Shown here: one piece after another, positions 1-9,098 of the stretch
Layout: every line of letters starts with the position of its first letter
How positions within the stretch are numbered: position 1 is the stretch's first letter
Source: Clostridia bacterium
GTDB lineage: Bacteria; Bacillota; Clostridia; Oscillospirales; Acutalibacteraceae
Direction: 5' to 3'
DNA length: 64,000 bases
Assembly (NCBI GenBank): GCA_900770165.1
Contig: CAAGJJ010000081.1
Span: 35,757-99,756, forward strand
Notes under the pieces: model-generated
Told to the model about the DNA's origin: nothing
The model's input: only the letters and a program-made list of their open reading frames with translations
Databases searched by the model: none
Position numbers and translations under genes: made by a program

Positions 1-111
1 ATATAAATATAGAATAAAAGTATTCTTGAATTGTAAATACTTATTATATATAAAGTTTTAATGAACATAATAAAAAAATTTTAAATATAAGGAAGAGCGA
101 GTTTCTATATC

Positions 112-147
112 AAAAAAGTCGTACACAATTAAATGTATACGACTTTA
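112..147 (-). terminator. Terminator of tRNA-Val
   Basis: On the minus strand an inverted repeat (GTCGTATAC paired with GTGTACGAC, about an 8-nt loop) is followed directly by a run of six T. It lies just downstream of tRNA-Val, so it is read as that gene's rho-independent terminator. Bases 1-111, to its left, are AT-rich and I see no gene in them. Confidence 0.8.
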
Positions 148-158
148 AAAATATTAAT

Positions 159-234
159 TGGTGGACGTTAACGGACTTGAACCGCTGACCTTTCGCACGT
201 CAAGCGAAAGCTCTACCAGCTGAGCTAAACGTCC
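159..234 (-). tRNA. tRNA-Val (GAC)
   Basis: The reverse strand folds as a complete 76-nt tRNA. The 7-bp acceptor stem begins GGACGTT, the D arm contains AGCTGGTA, the anticodon stem TTCGC/GCGAA carries loop TTGACGT with anticodon GAC, the T arm has TTCAAGT, and CCA is encoded. GAC decodes valine GUC and GUU codons. It is a single-gene unit with its own promoter and terminator, divergent from cysK. Confidence 0.93.
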
Positions 235-252
235 ATATTTTAATCTTTATCT

Positions 253-281
253 ATTATATATTAATAGAAAGTAAATTTCAA
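253..281 (-). promoter_or_regulatory. Sigma-A promoter for tRNA-Val
   Basis: On the minus strand TTGAAA (276-281) and TATAAT (253-258) are separated by 17 bp and lie about 20 bp upstream of tRNA-Val. The spacing and match are those of a vegetative promoter. Confidence 0.75.
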
Positions 282-310
282 TAGTTGATTTTATAAAAAG
301 GAGAATTTGT

Positions 311-1240
311 ATGAATAAGGTTTATAATAATCTTTCAGAATTAGTTGGAAAGACACCACTAGTTGCTTTAAAAAGATACCAAAAAAAAGAAGGAGTAAAG
401 TCAAATATAATTGCCAAGGTAGAGTATTTTAATCCGGCAGGAAGTGTAAAAGATAGAATTGCAAAAGCGATGATTGAAGATGCAGAAAACAGAGAGGTGC
501 TTTCTGAAGGATCTGTTATAATTGAACCTACAAGTGGCAACACAGGTATAGGTATTGCATGCATAGCTGCTTCTAAAGGTTATAGAGTAATTTTAACTAT
601 GCCAGAAACTATGAGTATTGAAAGAAGAAATTTACTAAAGGCATATGGAGCAGAAGTAGTTTTAACTCCAGGATCAAAAGGTATGAAGGGCGCTATTGAT
701 GAGGCTAAAAGGTTAATAGAAGAAACTCCAAATAGCTTTATGCCATCGCAGTTTGAAAATCACATAAATCCAGAGATACACAAAAAAACAACAGGGCCAG
801 AAATATGGGAAGATTTAAATGGAAAGATAGATGTTTTTGTATCTGGAGTTGGAACAGGAGGAACTATAAGTGGAGTTGGTGAATTTTTAAAATCTAAAAA
901 TCCTAAAATAAAAGTAATTGCTGTAGAACCATACGATTCACCTGTTTTATCTAAAGGAGTTACTGGGCCTCATAAAATACAAGGAATAGGTGCAGGTTTT
1001 GTACCTAAAACATTAAATACTAATATATACGACGAAATAATAACTGTTAAGAGTGATGATGCATTTAAAACAGGAAGGACAGTTGCAAAAACAGAAGGCT
1101 TATTGGTTGGAATATCATCTTCAGCAGCAATTTGGGCTGCAACTCAAATTGCTCAAAGGGAAGAAAATCAAGGCAAAAATATTGTAGTTATATTACCAGA
1201 TACAGGTGAAAGATATTTGTCTGTACCAGATTTTATATAG
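311..1240 (+). CDS. cysK: Cysteine synthase A (O-acetylserine sulfhydrylase)
   Basis: This 309-residue fold-type II PLP enzyme makes L-cysteine from O-acetylserine and sulfide in the cytoplasm. The PLP lysine is K47 in GSVKDRIAKAM. The substrate loop TSGNTGIGIA, the phosphate-binding GTGGTISGVG and the C-terminal PDTGERYLS are all present. Length matches CysK (about 310), and there is no C-terminal regulatory domain of the cystathionine-synthase type. The start is an ATG with AAAAGGAG 9 nt upstream. It is monocistronic, between a divergent tRNA and the ruv operon; no T-box or other leader fits in the short upstream gap. Confidence 0.95.
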   Translation: MNKVYNNLSELVGKTPLVALKRYQKKEGVKSNIIAKVEYFNPAGSVKDRIAKAMIEDAENREVLSEGSVIIEPTSGNTGIGIACIAASKGYRVILTMPETMSIERRNLLKAYGAEVVLTPGSKGMKGAIDEAKRLIEETPNSFMPSQFENHINPEIHKKTTGPEIWEDLNGKIDVFVSGVGTGGTISGVGEFLKSKNPKIKVIAVEPYDSPVLSKGVTGPHKIQGIGAGFVPKTLNTNIYDEIITVKSDDAFKTGRTVAKTEGLLVGISSSAAIWAATQIAQREENQGKNIVVILPDTGERYLSVPDFI

Positions 1241-1332
1241 TTGTATTTATAAATTATCTTGATAGTATAATTATGATATGTTATAATTAAGTGTTTCTTG
1301 GAACTATAAAGTTAGGCTGTGAGGGGAAATAT

Positions 1333-1851
1333 ATGGTAATATTAGGAATAGATCCAGGTTATGCTATTGTTGGTTATGGGGCCATATGTATATCTAAGAG
1401 TAGGTTTTATCCTGTTGGTTATGGAGCTATATTAACTGATGCTAGTCAAGATTTTCCCGCTAGACTTAACATTATATATGATAAAATGTTAAAAATATTA
1501 AATGCATGTCATCCAAATGCAGTAGCCGTTGAAAAACTATATTTTCAAAATAATCAAAAAACAGCTATTCAAGTTGCAGAGGCAAGGGGAGTTATACTTT
1601 TAGCAGCTAAAAGAGAAGGTATACCTATTTATGAATACACACCTTTACAAGTAAAAACAGCTGTTACTGGTTATGGCAAAGCAAAAAAGAACCAAGTTAT
1701 GGAAATGACAAAGAAATTGTTGAATCTTGAAGAGGTGCCTAAACCCGACGATACTGCAGATGCACTTGCTATTGCAATATGCCATGCAAATATGGCAGGA
1801 TCTAATTTAAGGTTAAAACTTGTAAATAGAAATTTAGGCTATAAGTTTTAA
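1333..1851 (+). CDS. ruvC: Holliday junction resolvase RuvC
   Basis: RuvC (172 residues) is the endonuclease that cuts four-way junctions during recombinational repair. The acidic active site is visible as D7 in GIDPG, E67 in VEKLYF, and D140 and D143 in PDDTADALA. I place the start at the ATG at 1333 behind GAGGGG, because RuvC proteins begin a few residues before IDPG; an upstream ATG at 1291 would add 14 unconserved residues without a good ribosome site. It leads ruvC-ruvA-ruvB-glmM, with ruvA 37 nt downstream. Confidence 0.95.
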   Translation: MVILGIDPGYAIVGYGAICISKSRFYPVGYGAILTDASQDFPARLNIIYDKMLKILNACHPNAVAVEKLYFQNNQKTAIQVAEARGVILLAAKREGIPIYEYTPLQVKTAVTGYGKAKKNQVMEMTKKLLNLEEVPKPDDTADALAIAICHANMAGSNLRLKLVNRNLGYKF

Positions 1852-1888
1852 TAGGTATTAACGTTTATAATGGGGAGTTTTAAAGTAA

Positions 1889-2488
1889 ATGTTTTATAGT
1901 TTAAATGGTGAATTAACACATATTGAGTCTGGGTTTGCTGTTGTTGAGTGTGCTGGTGTTGGTTACAAGTGTTTTACTACAGTGAATACTCAGAAGAGCT
2001 TGCCGAATATTGGAGAAAATGTGTTATTGTACACACATCTTAATGTTAGAGAAGATGCAATGGACCTTTTTGGCTTTTCAACTAAAAATGAGCTTAACTG
2101 TTTTAAAATGTTAACTTCTGTATCTGGCGTAGGTTCAAAAGTAGGGTTAGCTATTTTATCGGAATTAACTTCAGAACAGGTGGCTGTAGCTATAGTTTCA
2201 GGAGATAGTAAGACATTGACAAGAGCTGCTGGTGTGGGAAATAAGTTAGCTCAGAGAATTATTTTAGAGCTGAAAGATAAGTTGAAAAATAATAATATTA
2301 GTTCAGATAATACTAATATGATTTCAAATATTTCAGTTTCAGGTAATGCATCTGAGGCGGTAAAGGCTCTTAATGTTTTAGGGTATGCTACATCAGATAT
2401 AGCACCAATTATAGCTAAGCTAGATAGCAATTTGTCAGTCGAAGATATGATACGTGCCTCATTAAAGGCAATGGCGGGGAGGAAGTAA
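1889..2488 (+). CDS. ruvA: Holliday junction branch migration protein RuvA
   Basis: RuvA (199 residues) is the tetrameric protein that holds the Holliday junction and recruits the RuvB motors. The N-terminal OB fold covers about residues 1-62. The helix-hairpin-helix region contains LTSVSGVGSKVGLAIL and AAGVGNKLAQRIILELKDKL, followed by an acidic linker and the C-terminal RuvB-binding three-helix domain. Length is normal. The ribosome site of ruvB (GGGGAGG) lies inside the end of this gene, so the two are translationally linked. Confidence 0.95.
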   Translation: MFYSLNGELTHIESGFAVVECAGVGYKCFTTVNTQKSLPNIGENVLLYTHLNVREDAMDLFGFSTKNELNCFKMLTSVSGVGSKVGLAILSELTSEQVAVAIVSGDSKTLTRAAGVGNKLAQRIILELKDKLKNNNISSDNTNMISNISVSGNASEAVKALNVLGYATSDIAPIIAKLDSNLSVEDMIRASLKAMAGRK

Positions 2489-2491
2489 TAA

Positions 2492-3541
2492 TTGGATTTT
2501 GAATTTGATTTTGAAAACCGTATTGTTGCGCCTGATGAAATTCCGGAAGATAAATATATAGAAAATCCGTTAAGACCAATCACTATGGCTGAATATATTG
2601 GTCAAGATAAAGTAAAAGAGAATTTATCTGTATTTATAGAAGCAGCAAAAATAAGAAATGAAACACTTGACCATGTTTTGCTTTATGGTCCACCTGGGCT
2701 TGGTAAAACTACACTTTCAGGTATAATTGCAAATGAAATGGGTGTTAATATAAAAATTACATCTGGTCCTGCGATTGAAAAACCTGGAGATTTAGCATCA
2801 CTTTTAACTAATTTAAATGAAGGCGATGTACTTTTCATAGATGAAATACATAGACTTAATAGAAGTGTAGAGGAAATACTGTACCCTGCAATGGAAGATT
2901 TTGCTATAGATATAGTAACGGGCAAAGGCCAAATGGCAACTTCATATCATTTACCATTACCAAAGTTTACTCTTGTTGGTGCTACTACAAGAGCAGGACA
3001 GTTAACAGCTCCATTAAGGGATAGGTTTGGCGTGATTTTAAGACTGGAAATATATACACCAGAGGAGCTTTCAAAAATAATAAAAAGAAGTGCTTCAATA
3101 TTAAATATTGAAATTGAAGAAGAGGGAGCAATAGAAATAGCTTCAAGGTCTAGAGGAACACCTCGTATAGCAAATAGACTTTTAAAAAGGGTTAGAGATT
3201 TTGCTCAAATTATGAGTAATGGTGTAATTACTTATGAGACAGCTAAGGTTTCATTAAATAAACTTGAAATTGATGAATTGGGCTTAGATTCTAACGATAG
3301 AAGAATGCTAGAAGCACTAATAAAATTTTATAATGGTGGACCAGTTGGAGTTGAAACTTTGGCTGCTGCAATAGGTGAAGAAGCTGTAACTATAGAAGAT
3401 GTGTATGAACCTTATTTGATGCAAATAGGTTTTCTTCAAAGAACATTAAGGGGCAGAGTGGCGACACATTCAGCATATTTACATCTTGGAATAGACGATC
3501 CAAATACAGAAACAAAGCAACAAAATTTATTTAATGATTAA
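2492..3541 (+). CDS. ruvB: Holliday junction branch migration ATPase RuvB
   Basis: RuvB (349 residues) is the hexameric AAA+ motor that pumps DNA through the RuvA-bound junction. Walker A is GPPGLGKTT at about residues 66-74. Walker B is FIDEIHRL at about 115, sensor 1 is VGATTRAG, and the C-terminal winged-helix domain ends in RGRVATHSAY. The start codon is TTG, three bases after the ruvA stop, with GGGGAGG about 7 nt upstream. The N-terminus is slightly extended by acidic residues compared with shorter family members. Confidence 0.95.
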   Translation: MDFEFDFENRIVAPDEIPEDKYIENPLRPITMAEYIGQDKVKENLSVFIEAAKIRNETLDHVLLYGPPGLGKTTLSGIIANEMGVNIKITSGPAIEKPGDLASLLTNLNEGDVLFIDEIHRLNRSVEEILYPAMEDFAIDIVTGKGQMATSYHLPLPKFTLVGATTRAGQLTAPLRDRFGVILRLEIYTPEELSKIIKRSASILNIEIEEEGAIEIASRSRGTPRIANRLLKRVRDFAQIMSNGVITYETAKVSLNKLEIDELGLDSNDRRMLEALIKFYNGGPVGVETLAAAIGEEAVTIEDVYEPYLMQIGFLQRTLRGRVATHSAYLHLGIDDPNTETKQQNLFND

Positions 3542-3566
3542 TTAAGAGAAGGATAGGGGAATTAAT

Positions 3567-4916
3567 ATGGGAAGACTTTTTGGAACAGATGGAGTAAGAG
3601 GAGTTGCAAATTCTGAATTAACATGTGAACTTGCAATGAAAATCGGTAGGGCTGCTGCAATGGTCTTAACTGAAGGGAAAAAGGGTAATGCAAAGGTATT
3701 AATAGGAAAAGATACACGTTTATCATCAGATATGCTTGAAAGTGCTTTAACGGCAGGATTATGTTCTATTGGTGTTGATGTTATTAGCTTAGGTGTTGTA
3801 CCAACACCTGCTGTAGCATTTTTAGTTGGAAAGTATAAAGCAGATGCTGGCGTAATGATATCAGCTTCTCATAATTCATATGAATTTAATGGAATAAAAA
3901 TATTTAGCGGAGATGGCTATAAACTTCCCGATGCTTTAGAGGAACAAATAGAAGCTATAGTTTTAGATGATGTTAAGGTACCAGTTTTGCCTGTTGGAGA
4001 AGATGTAGGGCATGTATCTATTGCTGAAAATGCGGTTAAGGACTATATTGATCATATAAAATGTACAGTACCATTTTCTTTAGATGGTTTAAAAGTAGCA
4101 TTTGATTGTTCTAATGGTTCTGCATCAAGAACAGCAGAACGCCTTTTTACAGAACTAGGAGCAGAGTGTCATATGTTATTTGATAAGCCAAATGGAGTTA
4201 ACATAAATGATAATTGTGGATCTACTCATATGGAAGATCTTATGGACTATGTCAGAGAACATGACGTTGATGTTGGAATAGCTTTTGATGGAGACGCAGA
4301 TAGATGTCTTGCTGTTGATGAAAAAGGTAATTTGGTAGATGGCGATTTTGTTATGGCTATCTGTGCAGCAGATTTAAAATCTCGTGGGAAATTAAACAAA
4401 AATACTGTAGTTGGTACGGTAATGACGAACATGGGCTTCATGAGATTTTGCGATGAAAATGGCTTGAAGTTTGTTTCAACTAATGTTGGAGATAGATATG
4501 TATTAGAAGATATGCTAAGAGAAGAGTATAATTTTGGTGGAGAGCAATCTGGCCATGTTATATTTTTAGATTTTGCAACTACAGGCGATGGACAACTCAC
4601 AGCAGCGCATCTTTTAAGCTTGCTAAGAAGAAGAGAAGCAAAACTTTCTAGTATGGCCACATTGATGTCAAGGTATCCTCAGGTTATAGTAAATGTTAAG
4701 GTTTCCGATGAAGGAAAAATAGCATTCTATACAGATCATGTTGTAAAAAAAGCAATAGAAGATGCTAAGGAAAAAGTTTCAAATAATGGTAGAGTTTTAG
4801 TAAGAGTTTCGGGAACGGAACCTCTTGTAAGAGTTATGCTTGAGGGCGAGGATTTTGAATATATAGAAAAAATTGCTAATGAAGTTGCAGATGTAGTAAA
4901 AGAAAGACTTTCTTAG
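3567..4916 (+). CDS. glmM: Phosphoglucosamine mutase
   Basis: GlmM (449 residues) converts glucosamine-6-phosphate to glucosamine-1-phosphate for UDP-GlcNAc and cell-wall synthesis. It has the four-domain phosphohexomutase layout: the catalytic phosphoserine S101 in ISASHNS, the metal loop DGDADRC, the sugar loop GGEQSGH and the phosphate-binding loop RVSGTEPLVRVM. Length equals the GlmM norm. It follows ruvB by 25 nt in the same direction, with AGGATAGGGG as ribosome site. Confidence 0.95.
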   Translation: MGRLFGTDGVRGVANSELTCELAMKIGRAAAMVLTEGKKGNAKVLIGKDTRLSSDMLESALTAGLCSIGVDVISLGVVPTPAVAFLVGKYKADAGVMISASHNSYEFNGIKIFSGDGYKLPDALEEQIEAIVLDDVKVPVLPVGEDVGHVSIAENAVKDYIDHIKCTVPFSLDGLKVAFDCSNGSASRTAERLFTELGAECHMLFDKPNGVNINDNCGSTHMEDLMDYVREHDVDVGIAFDGDADRCLAVDEKGNLVDGDFVMAICAADLKSRGKLNKNTVVGTVMTNMGFMRFCDENGLKFVSTNVGDRYVLEDMLREEYNFGGEQSGHVIFLDFATTGDGQLTAAHLLSLLRRREAKLSSMATLMSRYPQVIVNVKVSDEGKIAFYTDHVVKKAIEDAKEKVSNNGRVLVRVSGTEPLVRVMLEGEDFEYIEKIANEVADVVKERLS

Positions 4917-4933
4917 AATAGGAGCAATAAAGA

Positions 4934-5797
4934 TTGAGAGTTGCTAAATGGAAAGATTATGAGCTTTTAGATGCCTCTTCTGGTGAGAGACTAGAAAGAT
5001 GGGGCAATATAGTACTTATAAGACCAGATCCACAGATTATATGGAATACAGGTAGGAGTGCTATTTGGAATAGAGCAGACGCTGTATATCATAGATCAAA
5101 GTCTGGCGGTGGCTATTGGGAAGAGAAAACGAAACTTCCAAGTGTATGGAAGATACAATATAATAATTTGACTTTTGGATTAAAGCCGATGGGATTTAAA
5201 CATACTGGTGTTTTCCCAGAACAGGCTGTAAATTGGGATTTTACAATTAATAAAATAAAAAACTGTGGAAGAAAAGTAAAAATTCTTAATCTTTTTGCCT
5301 ATACTGGTGCAGCAACACTGGCAGCAGCATCTGCTGGAGCTGAGGTATGCCATGTAGATGCTTCAAAGGGTATGGTAACATGGGCTAGAGAAAATGCAAA
5401 GTATTCTAATATGTCAGATAAACCAATAAGATGGCTAGTTGATGACTGCATAAAATTTGTAAAAAGAGAACAAAGAAGAGGCAATAAATATGATGGAATA
5501 ATTATGGATCCACCTTCCTATGGAAGAGGCCCAGGAGGAGAAGTATGGAAGCTGGAAGATGAACTATATAACTTTGTTAATGAGTGTTCAAAGATTCTTT
5601 CAGATAATGCACTATTTTTTATGCTTAATTCTTATACATCAGGTTTATCTTCTTCTGTTATGGAATATATTGTTAATTTATGTATTCAGAAAAAAATGGG
5701 TGGTACGGTAACATCAGACGAAATAGGACTTAACGTTACTTCTAGTTCTTTAGTTTTGCCGTGCGGTTCAACTGTTATTTGGGAATCTAATAGTTAA
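4934..5797 (+). CDS. Class I SAM-dependent methyltransferase (RlmI-like rRNA type)
   Basis: This 287-residue protein is probably an rRNA base methyltransferase. The SAM-binding motif LNLFAYTGAATLAAASAGA is followed by HVDASKGMVTWA, and the catalytic NPPY-type motif is MDPPSYGRGP. The first 110 residues correspond to the substrate domain of the RlmI/PF10672 group, but no PUA domain is present, so the target base cannot be assigned. The start is TTG with AGGAGCAA upstream. It lies 17 nt after glmM and 20 nt before ecfA1, hence probably co-transcribed. Confidence 0.8.
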   Translation: MRVAKWKDYELLDASSGERLERWGNIVLIRPDPQIIWNTGRSAIWNRADAVYHRSKSGGGYWEEKTKLPSVWKIQYNNLTFGLKPMGFKHTGVFPEQAVNWDFTINKIKNCGRKVKILNLFAYTGAATLAAASAGAEVCHVDASKGMVTWARENAKYSNMSDKPIRWLVDDCIKFVKREQRRGNKYDGIIMDPPSYGRGPGGEVWKLEDELYNFVNECSKILSDNALFFMLNSYTSGLSSSVMEYIVNLCIQKKMGGTVTSDEIGLNVTSSSLVLPCGSTVIWESNS

Positions 5798-5817
5798 TTA
5801 GGTTCGGAGGTTTATAT

Positions 5818-6678
5818 ATGAGTTCATACATAGAAGCTTATAATGTCAAATTTAGCTACAACGATCAAGAAGATAATAGTTATATAGAAGTGCTGAAAGG
5901 TATAGATCTTAAGATAGAAAAAGGAGAATTTGTTGCACTATTAGGGCATAATGGATGCGGAAAATCTACTATTGCAAAGCACTTTAATGCGATCTTACTT
6001 CCTAGTGGAGGTAAGATCTTTGTTGATAAAATGAGCACTAATGATGAAACACATTTATATGATATTCGTAGAAATGTCGGATTAGTTTTACAGAATCCTG
6101 ATAATCAAATTGTTGCGAGTGTTGTAGAAGAAGATGTAGCTTTTGGACCCGAAAACTTAGGTTTAAGTTCTTCTGAAATAAGAATGCGAGTAGATAAGGC
6201 ATTAAAAGCTGTTGATATGTATGATTATAAAGACGAAGCACCTCATAAGCTTTCTGGAGGTCAAAAACAAAGAGTTGCAATAGCTGGAATAATAGCAATG
6301 AAACCAAGTTGTATTGTTTTAGATGAACCGACTGCTATGCTTGATCCTAGCGGTAGAGATGAAGTTATGAATACAATAAAAGTGTTAAACAAAGAAAAAA
6401 AGATAACAGTAGTATTAATAACACATTTTATGGAGGAAGCAGTTTTAGCTGATAGAGTTGTTATTATGAATGATGGGAAAATATTAATGCAGGGGGAACC
6501 AAAAGAAGTATTTTCAAATGTTGATATATTAAGAAAGTATCATCTTGATGTACCTCAGACTACAGAATTAATATATGAGCTTAATAAAAAAGGATTTAAT
6601 TTAAGAAAAGATATATTAACAGAAGATGATTGTGTGAATGAAATAAGCAGACTACTGGAGGCTGTAAAATGCCGATAA
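5818..6678 (+). CDS. ecfA1: ECF transporter ATPase EcfA1
   Basis: This 286-residue ATPase is one of the two that power energy-coupling-factor vitamin and metal importers. Walker A is GHNGCGKST, the Q-loop is VLQNPDNQIVA, the signature is LSGGQKQRVAIAG and Walker B is CIVLDEPTAMLDP, followed by the H-loop VLITHFMEEA. It pairs with EcfA2 and the membrane scaffold EcfT, and the three reading frames overlap. GGAGG precedes the ATG. No substrate-binding S component is adjacent, so this is the shared (group II) module serving S components elsewhere. Confidence 0.93.
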   Translation: MSSYIEAYNVKFSYNDQEDNSYIEVLKGIDLKIEKGEFVALLGHNGCGKSTIAKHFNAILLPSGGKIFVDKMSTNDETHLYDIRRNVGLVLQNPDNQIVASVVEEDVAFGPENLGLSSSEIRMRVDKALKAVDMYDYKDEAPHKLSGGQKQRVAIAGIIAMKPSCIVLDEPTAMLDPSGRDEVMNTIKVLNKEKKITVVLITHFMEEAVLADRVVIMNDGKILMQGEPKEVFSNVDILRKYHLDVPQTTELIYELNKKGFNLRKDILTEDDCVNEISRLLEAVKCR

Positions 6679-7538
6679 TAGAAACAAAAAATTTAGAGTA
6701 TGTATATGGTGTTGATACTGGCTTTGAAAAACCTGCGCTGACAAATGTTAATATATCGATTGAAAAAGGAGAATTTATTGGGTTAATAGGTCATACAGGT
6801 TCAGGAAAATCAACGCTTATTCAACAATTAAACGGTTTGTTGAAGCCAACTTCAGGCAAAGTGATTTTGGAAGGAAAAGATATTTGGGAGCAACCTAAAA
6901 AAATTAGAGAAGTTAGGTTTAAAGTAGGTATGGTTTTTCAGTATCCAGAGTATCAGCTTTTTGAGGAAAATGTTTATAAAGATATAGCGTTTGGCCCTTC
7001 TAATATGGGTTTGAATGAAGCAAAAATTAAAAGTAGGGTTTTAGAAGCTGCTAGATTTGTTGGATTAAGTGAAAACTTGTTATTTAAGTCTCCATTTGAT
7101 CTTTCTGGTGGAGAAAAACGAAGAGCTGCAATTGCAGGTATTATTGCTATGGATCCAGAAGTATTAATATTGGACGAGCCAACTGCAGGCTTAGACCCAT
7201 TAGGAAAGAAATCTTTAATAAAACAGATAATGGATTATCATAAAGAAAGAAAGAATACAATTATATTTGTTTCACATAGCATGGAAGACATAGCCAAAGT
7301 TGCAGATAGAGTTTTGGTTATGGCGAATGGAACAGTAAAAATGTTTGATACACCGGAAAATATTTTTGCAAAAGCTGATTATTTAAATAAAATTGGATTA
7401 AGAGTCCCACAAATAACAAGAATTATGAAGAAGTTAAAAGACAAAGGATATGCTGTTAATGACAATGTTTTAACTGTGCAACAGGGTGTTGAACAGATAT
7501 TAAGGCTATTAAGAGGAGAATCTATAAGTAATGGTTAG
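6669..7538 (+). CDS. ecfA2: ECF transporter ATPase EcfA2
   Basis: This 289-residue protein is the second ATPase of the energy-coupling module. Walker A is GHTGSGKSTL, the Q-loop is VFQYPEYQLFE (the tyrosine-containing form usual for EcfA2), the signature is LSGGEKRRAAIAG and Walker B is LILDEPTAGLDP. It overlaps ecfA1 by 10 nt and ecfT by 8 nt, which supports coupled translation and fixed stoichiometry. Confidence 0.93.
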   Translation: MPIIETKNLEYVYGVDTGFEKPALTNVNISIEKGEFIGLIGHTGSGKSTLIQQLNGLLKPTSGKVILEGKDIWEQPKKIREVRFKVGMVFQYPEYQLFEENVYKDIAFGPSNMGLNEAKIKSRVLEAARFVGLSENLLFKSPFDLSGGEKRRAAIAGIIAMDPEVLILDEPTAGLDPLGKKSLIKQIMDYHKERKNTIIFVSHSMEDIAKVADRVLVMANGTVKMFDTPENIFAKADYLNKIGLRVPQITRIMKKLKDKGYAVNDNVLTVQQGVEQILRLLRGESISNG

Positions 7539-8346
7539 AGATATAACTTTAGGACAATATGTACCTGGAAGATCAATATTACATTCTATAGATCCAAGAG
7601 CAAAAATATTATGTATATTTACACTTATTATATTAATATTTTGTACTTTTAATTATCTTTCATTAGGTTTAATGGTATTTACTACAATATGTTTTGTACT
7701 AATTTCTGGTGTAAAATTTAAAATATATATAAAGAGCCTTAAGGCGGTTATTTTAATAATTATTTTTACATCTTTTTTAAATTTATTTTATGGTAGTGGT
7801 GAAGCCATTTTTAAGTTTGGATTTATAACTATAACAGCACAGGGAATTAGCAATAGTATTTTTATGTCATTAAGAATAATAAGTCTTATATTAATGAGTT
7901 CTGTATTAACATTTACCACAACACCAAATGATATTACAGATGCATTAGAAAGAATAATGAAACCATTAAAGTTATTAAAAATTAATGTATCTGAAGTTGC
8001 AATGATGATGACTATAGCATTAAGATTTATACCAACGTTACTTGAAGAAACAGACAAAATTATGAGTGCTCAAAAATCTAGAGGTGCAGATTTAGAAAGT
8101 GGTGGCCTTACAAAAAGAATAAAAGCTTTAGCACCAATAATAATACCACTATTTGTTTCTTCATTTAAAAGGGCTTACGATTTAGCAATGGCAATGGAAT
8201 GTAGATGCTATAAAGGTAGCATAGGAAGAACGAGAATGAAAATACTTAAACTTTCAAAAAGTGATTTTATATTTATATGTTTTATTGCCTTAATATGTTT
8301 GGGAGTGATTGTGTGCAACATAAAGTTTCCACAAATCAAAATATAA
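7531..8346 (+). CDS. ecfT: ECF transporter transmembrane protein EcfT
   Basis: EcfT (271 residues) is the membrane scaffold that couples the EcfA ATPases to S components. Hydrophobic helices lie at about residues 25-65 and 70-135 and near the C-terminus. The coupling-helix motifs are AQKSRGAD and AMECRCYKG, the second differing from the textbook Ala-Arg-Gly core. The last 34 nt overlap truA, whose GTG start lies inside this gene. Confidence 0.92.
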   Translation: MVRDITLGQYVPGRSILHSIDPRAKILCIFTLIILIFCTFNYLSLGLMVFTTICFVLISGVKFKIYIKSLKAVILIIIFTSFLNLFYGSGEAIFKFGFITITAQGISNSIFMSLRIISLILMSSVLTFTTTPNDITDALERIMKPLKLLKINVSEVAMMMTIALRFIPTLLEETDKIMSAQKSRGADLESGGLTKRIKALAPIIIPLFVSSFKRAYDLAMAMECRCYKGSIGRTRMKILKLSKSDFIFICFIALICLGVIVCNIKFPQIKI

Positions 8347-9098
8347 GGAATATTCTTTTAAATATTTCTTACAATGGTAAAAATTATCACGGTTGGCAAA
8401 TACAAAATAATTCTATAAGTGTACAGGAGATATTTCAAAAGTCTTTATTTCGTGTTTTAGGAAATAATGTTGACATTAAAGGCTGTAGCAGAACAGATGC
8501 AGGAGTTCATGCCAATATGTATTGTATAAGTTTTAAAACGGAACATACAATACCATGTGAAAGACTCGTAGCAGCTTTAAATAGATATTTACCATTAGAT
8601 ATAGCTGTTAATAAATGTATAGAAGTTAACAGTGATTTTCATGCAAGGTATTCATGTATTGGAAAAGAATATATTTATAAAATTTGGAATCATAATATAA
8701 GAGATCCTTTTTTAGATGGGTACGCGTATCATTATTGGTATAAATTAGATGAAGAATTATTAAATGAAGCAGCTCAATTTTTTATAGGCAAGCATGATTT
8801 TACATCTTTCTGTACTTTAGATAAAAGAAAAATGGGAAATATGGAAAGGACAGTTAAAAGTTTTACTGTTACTAGAAATGAAAATATGGTACTTATGAAA
8901 GTTAGTGCGGATGGCTTTTTGTATAACATGGTTAGAATTATGGTAGGCACTTTACTTCGTGTAGCTCAGGGTAAAATACATATAGATGAAATTAGTGAAA
9001 TAATAAAAGCAAAAGATAGATCTAAAGCAGGCCCAACTGCAAGGGCATGTGGCCTTTATTTAAATAAGGTTTTTTATGGTGATGGGGTGAATATTTAA
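8313..9098 (+). CDS. truA: tRNA pseudouridine(38-40) synthase TruA
   Basis: TruA (261 residues) isomerises uridines 38-40 in the anticodon arm. The catalytic Asp lies in GCSRTDAGVHA. The N-terminal strand NILLNISYNGKNYHGWQ is typical, as is RMVGTLL in the form MVRIMVGTLLRVAQG. I choose the GTG at 8313 because GGGAG lies 6 nt upstream and the protein then begins close to the family start; reading from 8277 would add 12 unconserved residues. It is encoded directly behind ecfT with a 34-nt overlap, an arrangement common in Firmicutes. Confidence 0.92.
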   Translation: MQHKVSTNQNIRNILLNISYNGKNYHGWQIQNNSISVQEIFQKSLFRVLGNNVDIKGCSRTDAGVHANMYCISFKTEHTIPCERLVAALNRYLPLDIAVNKCIEVNSDFHARYSCIGKEYIYKIWNHNIRDPFLDGYAYHYWYKLDEELLNEAAQFFIGKHDFTSFCTLDKRKMGNMERTVKSFTVTRNENMVLMKVSADGFLYNMVRIMVGTLLRVAQGKIHIDEISEIIKAKDRSKAGPTARACGLYLNKVFYGDGVNI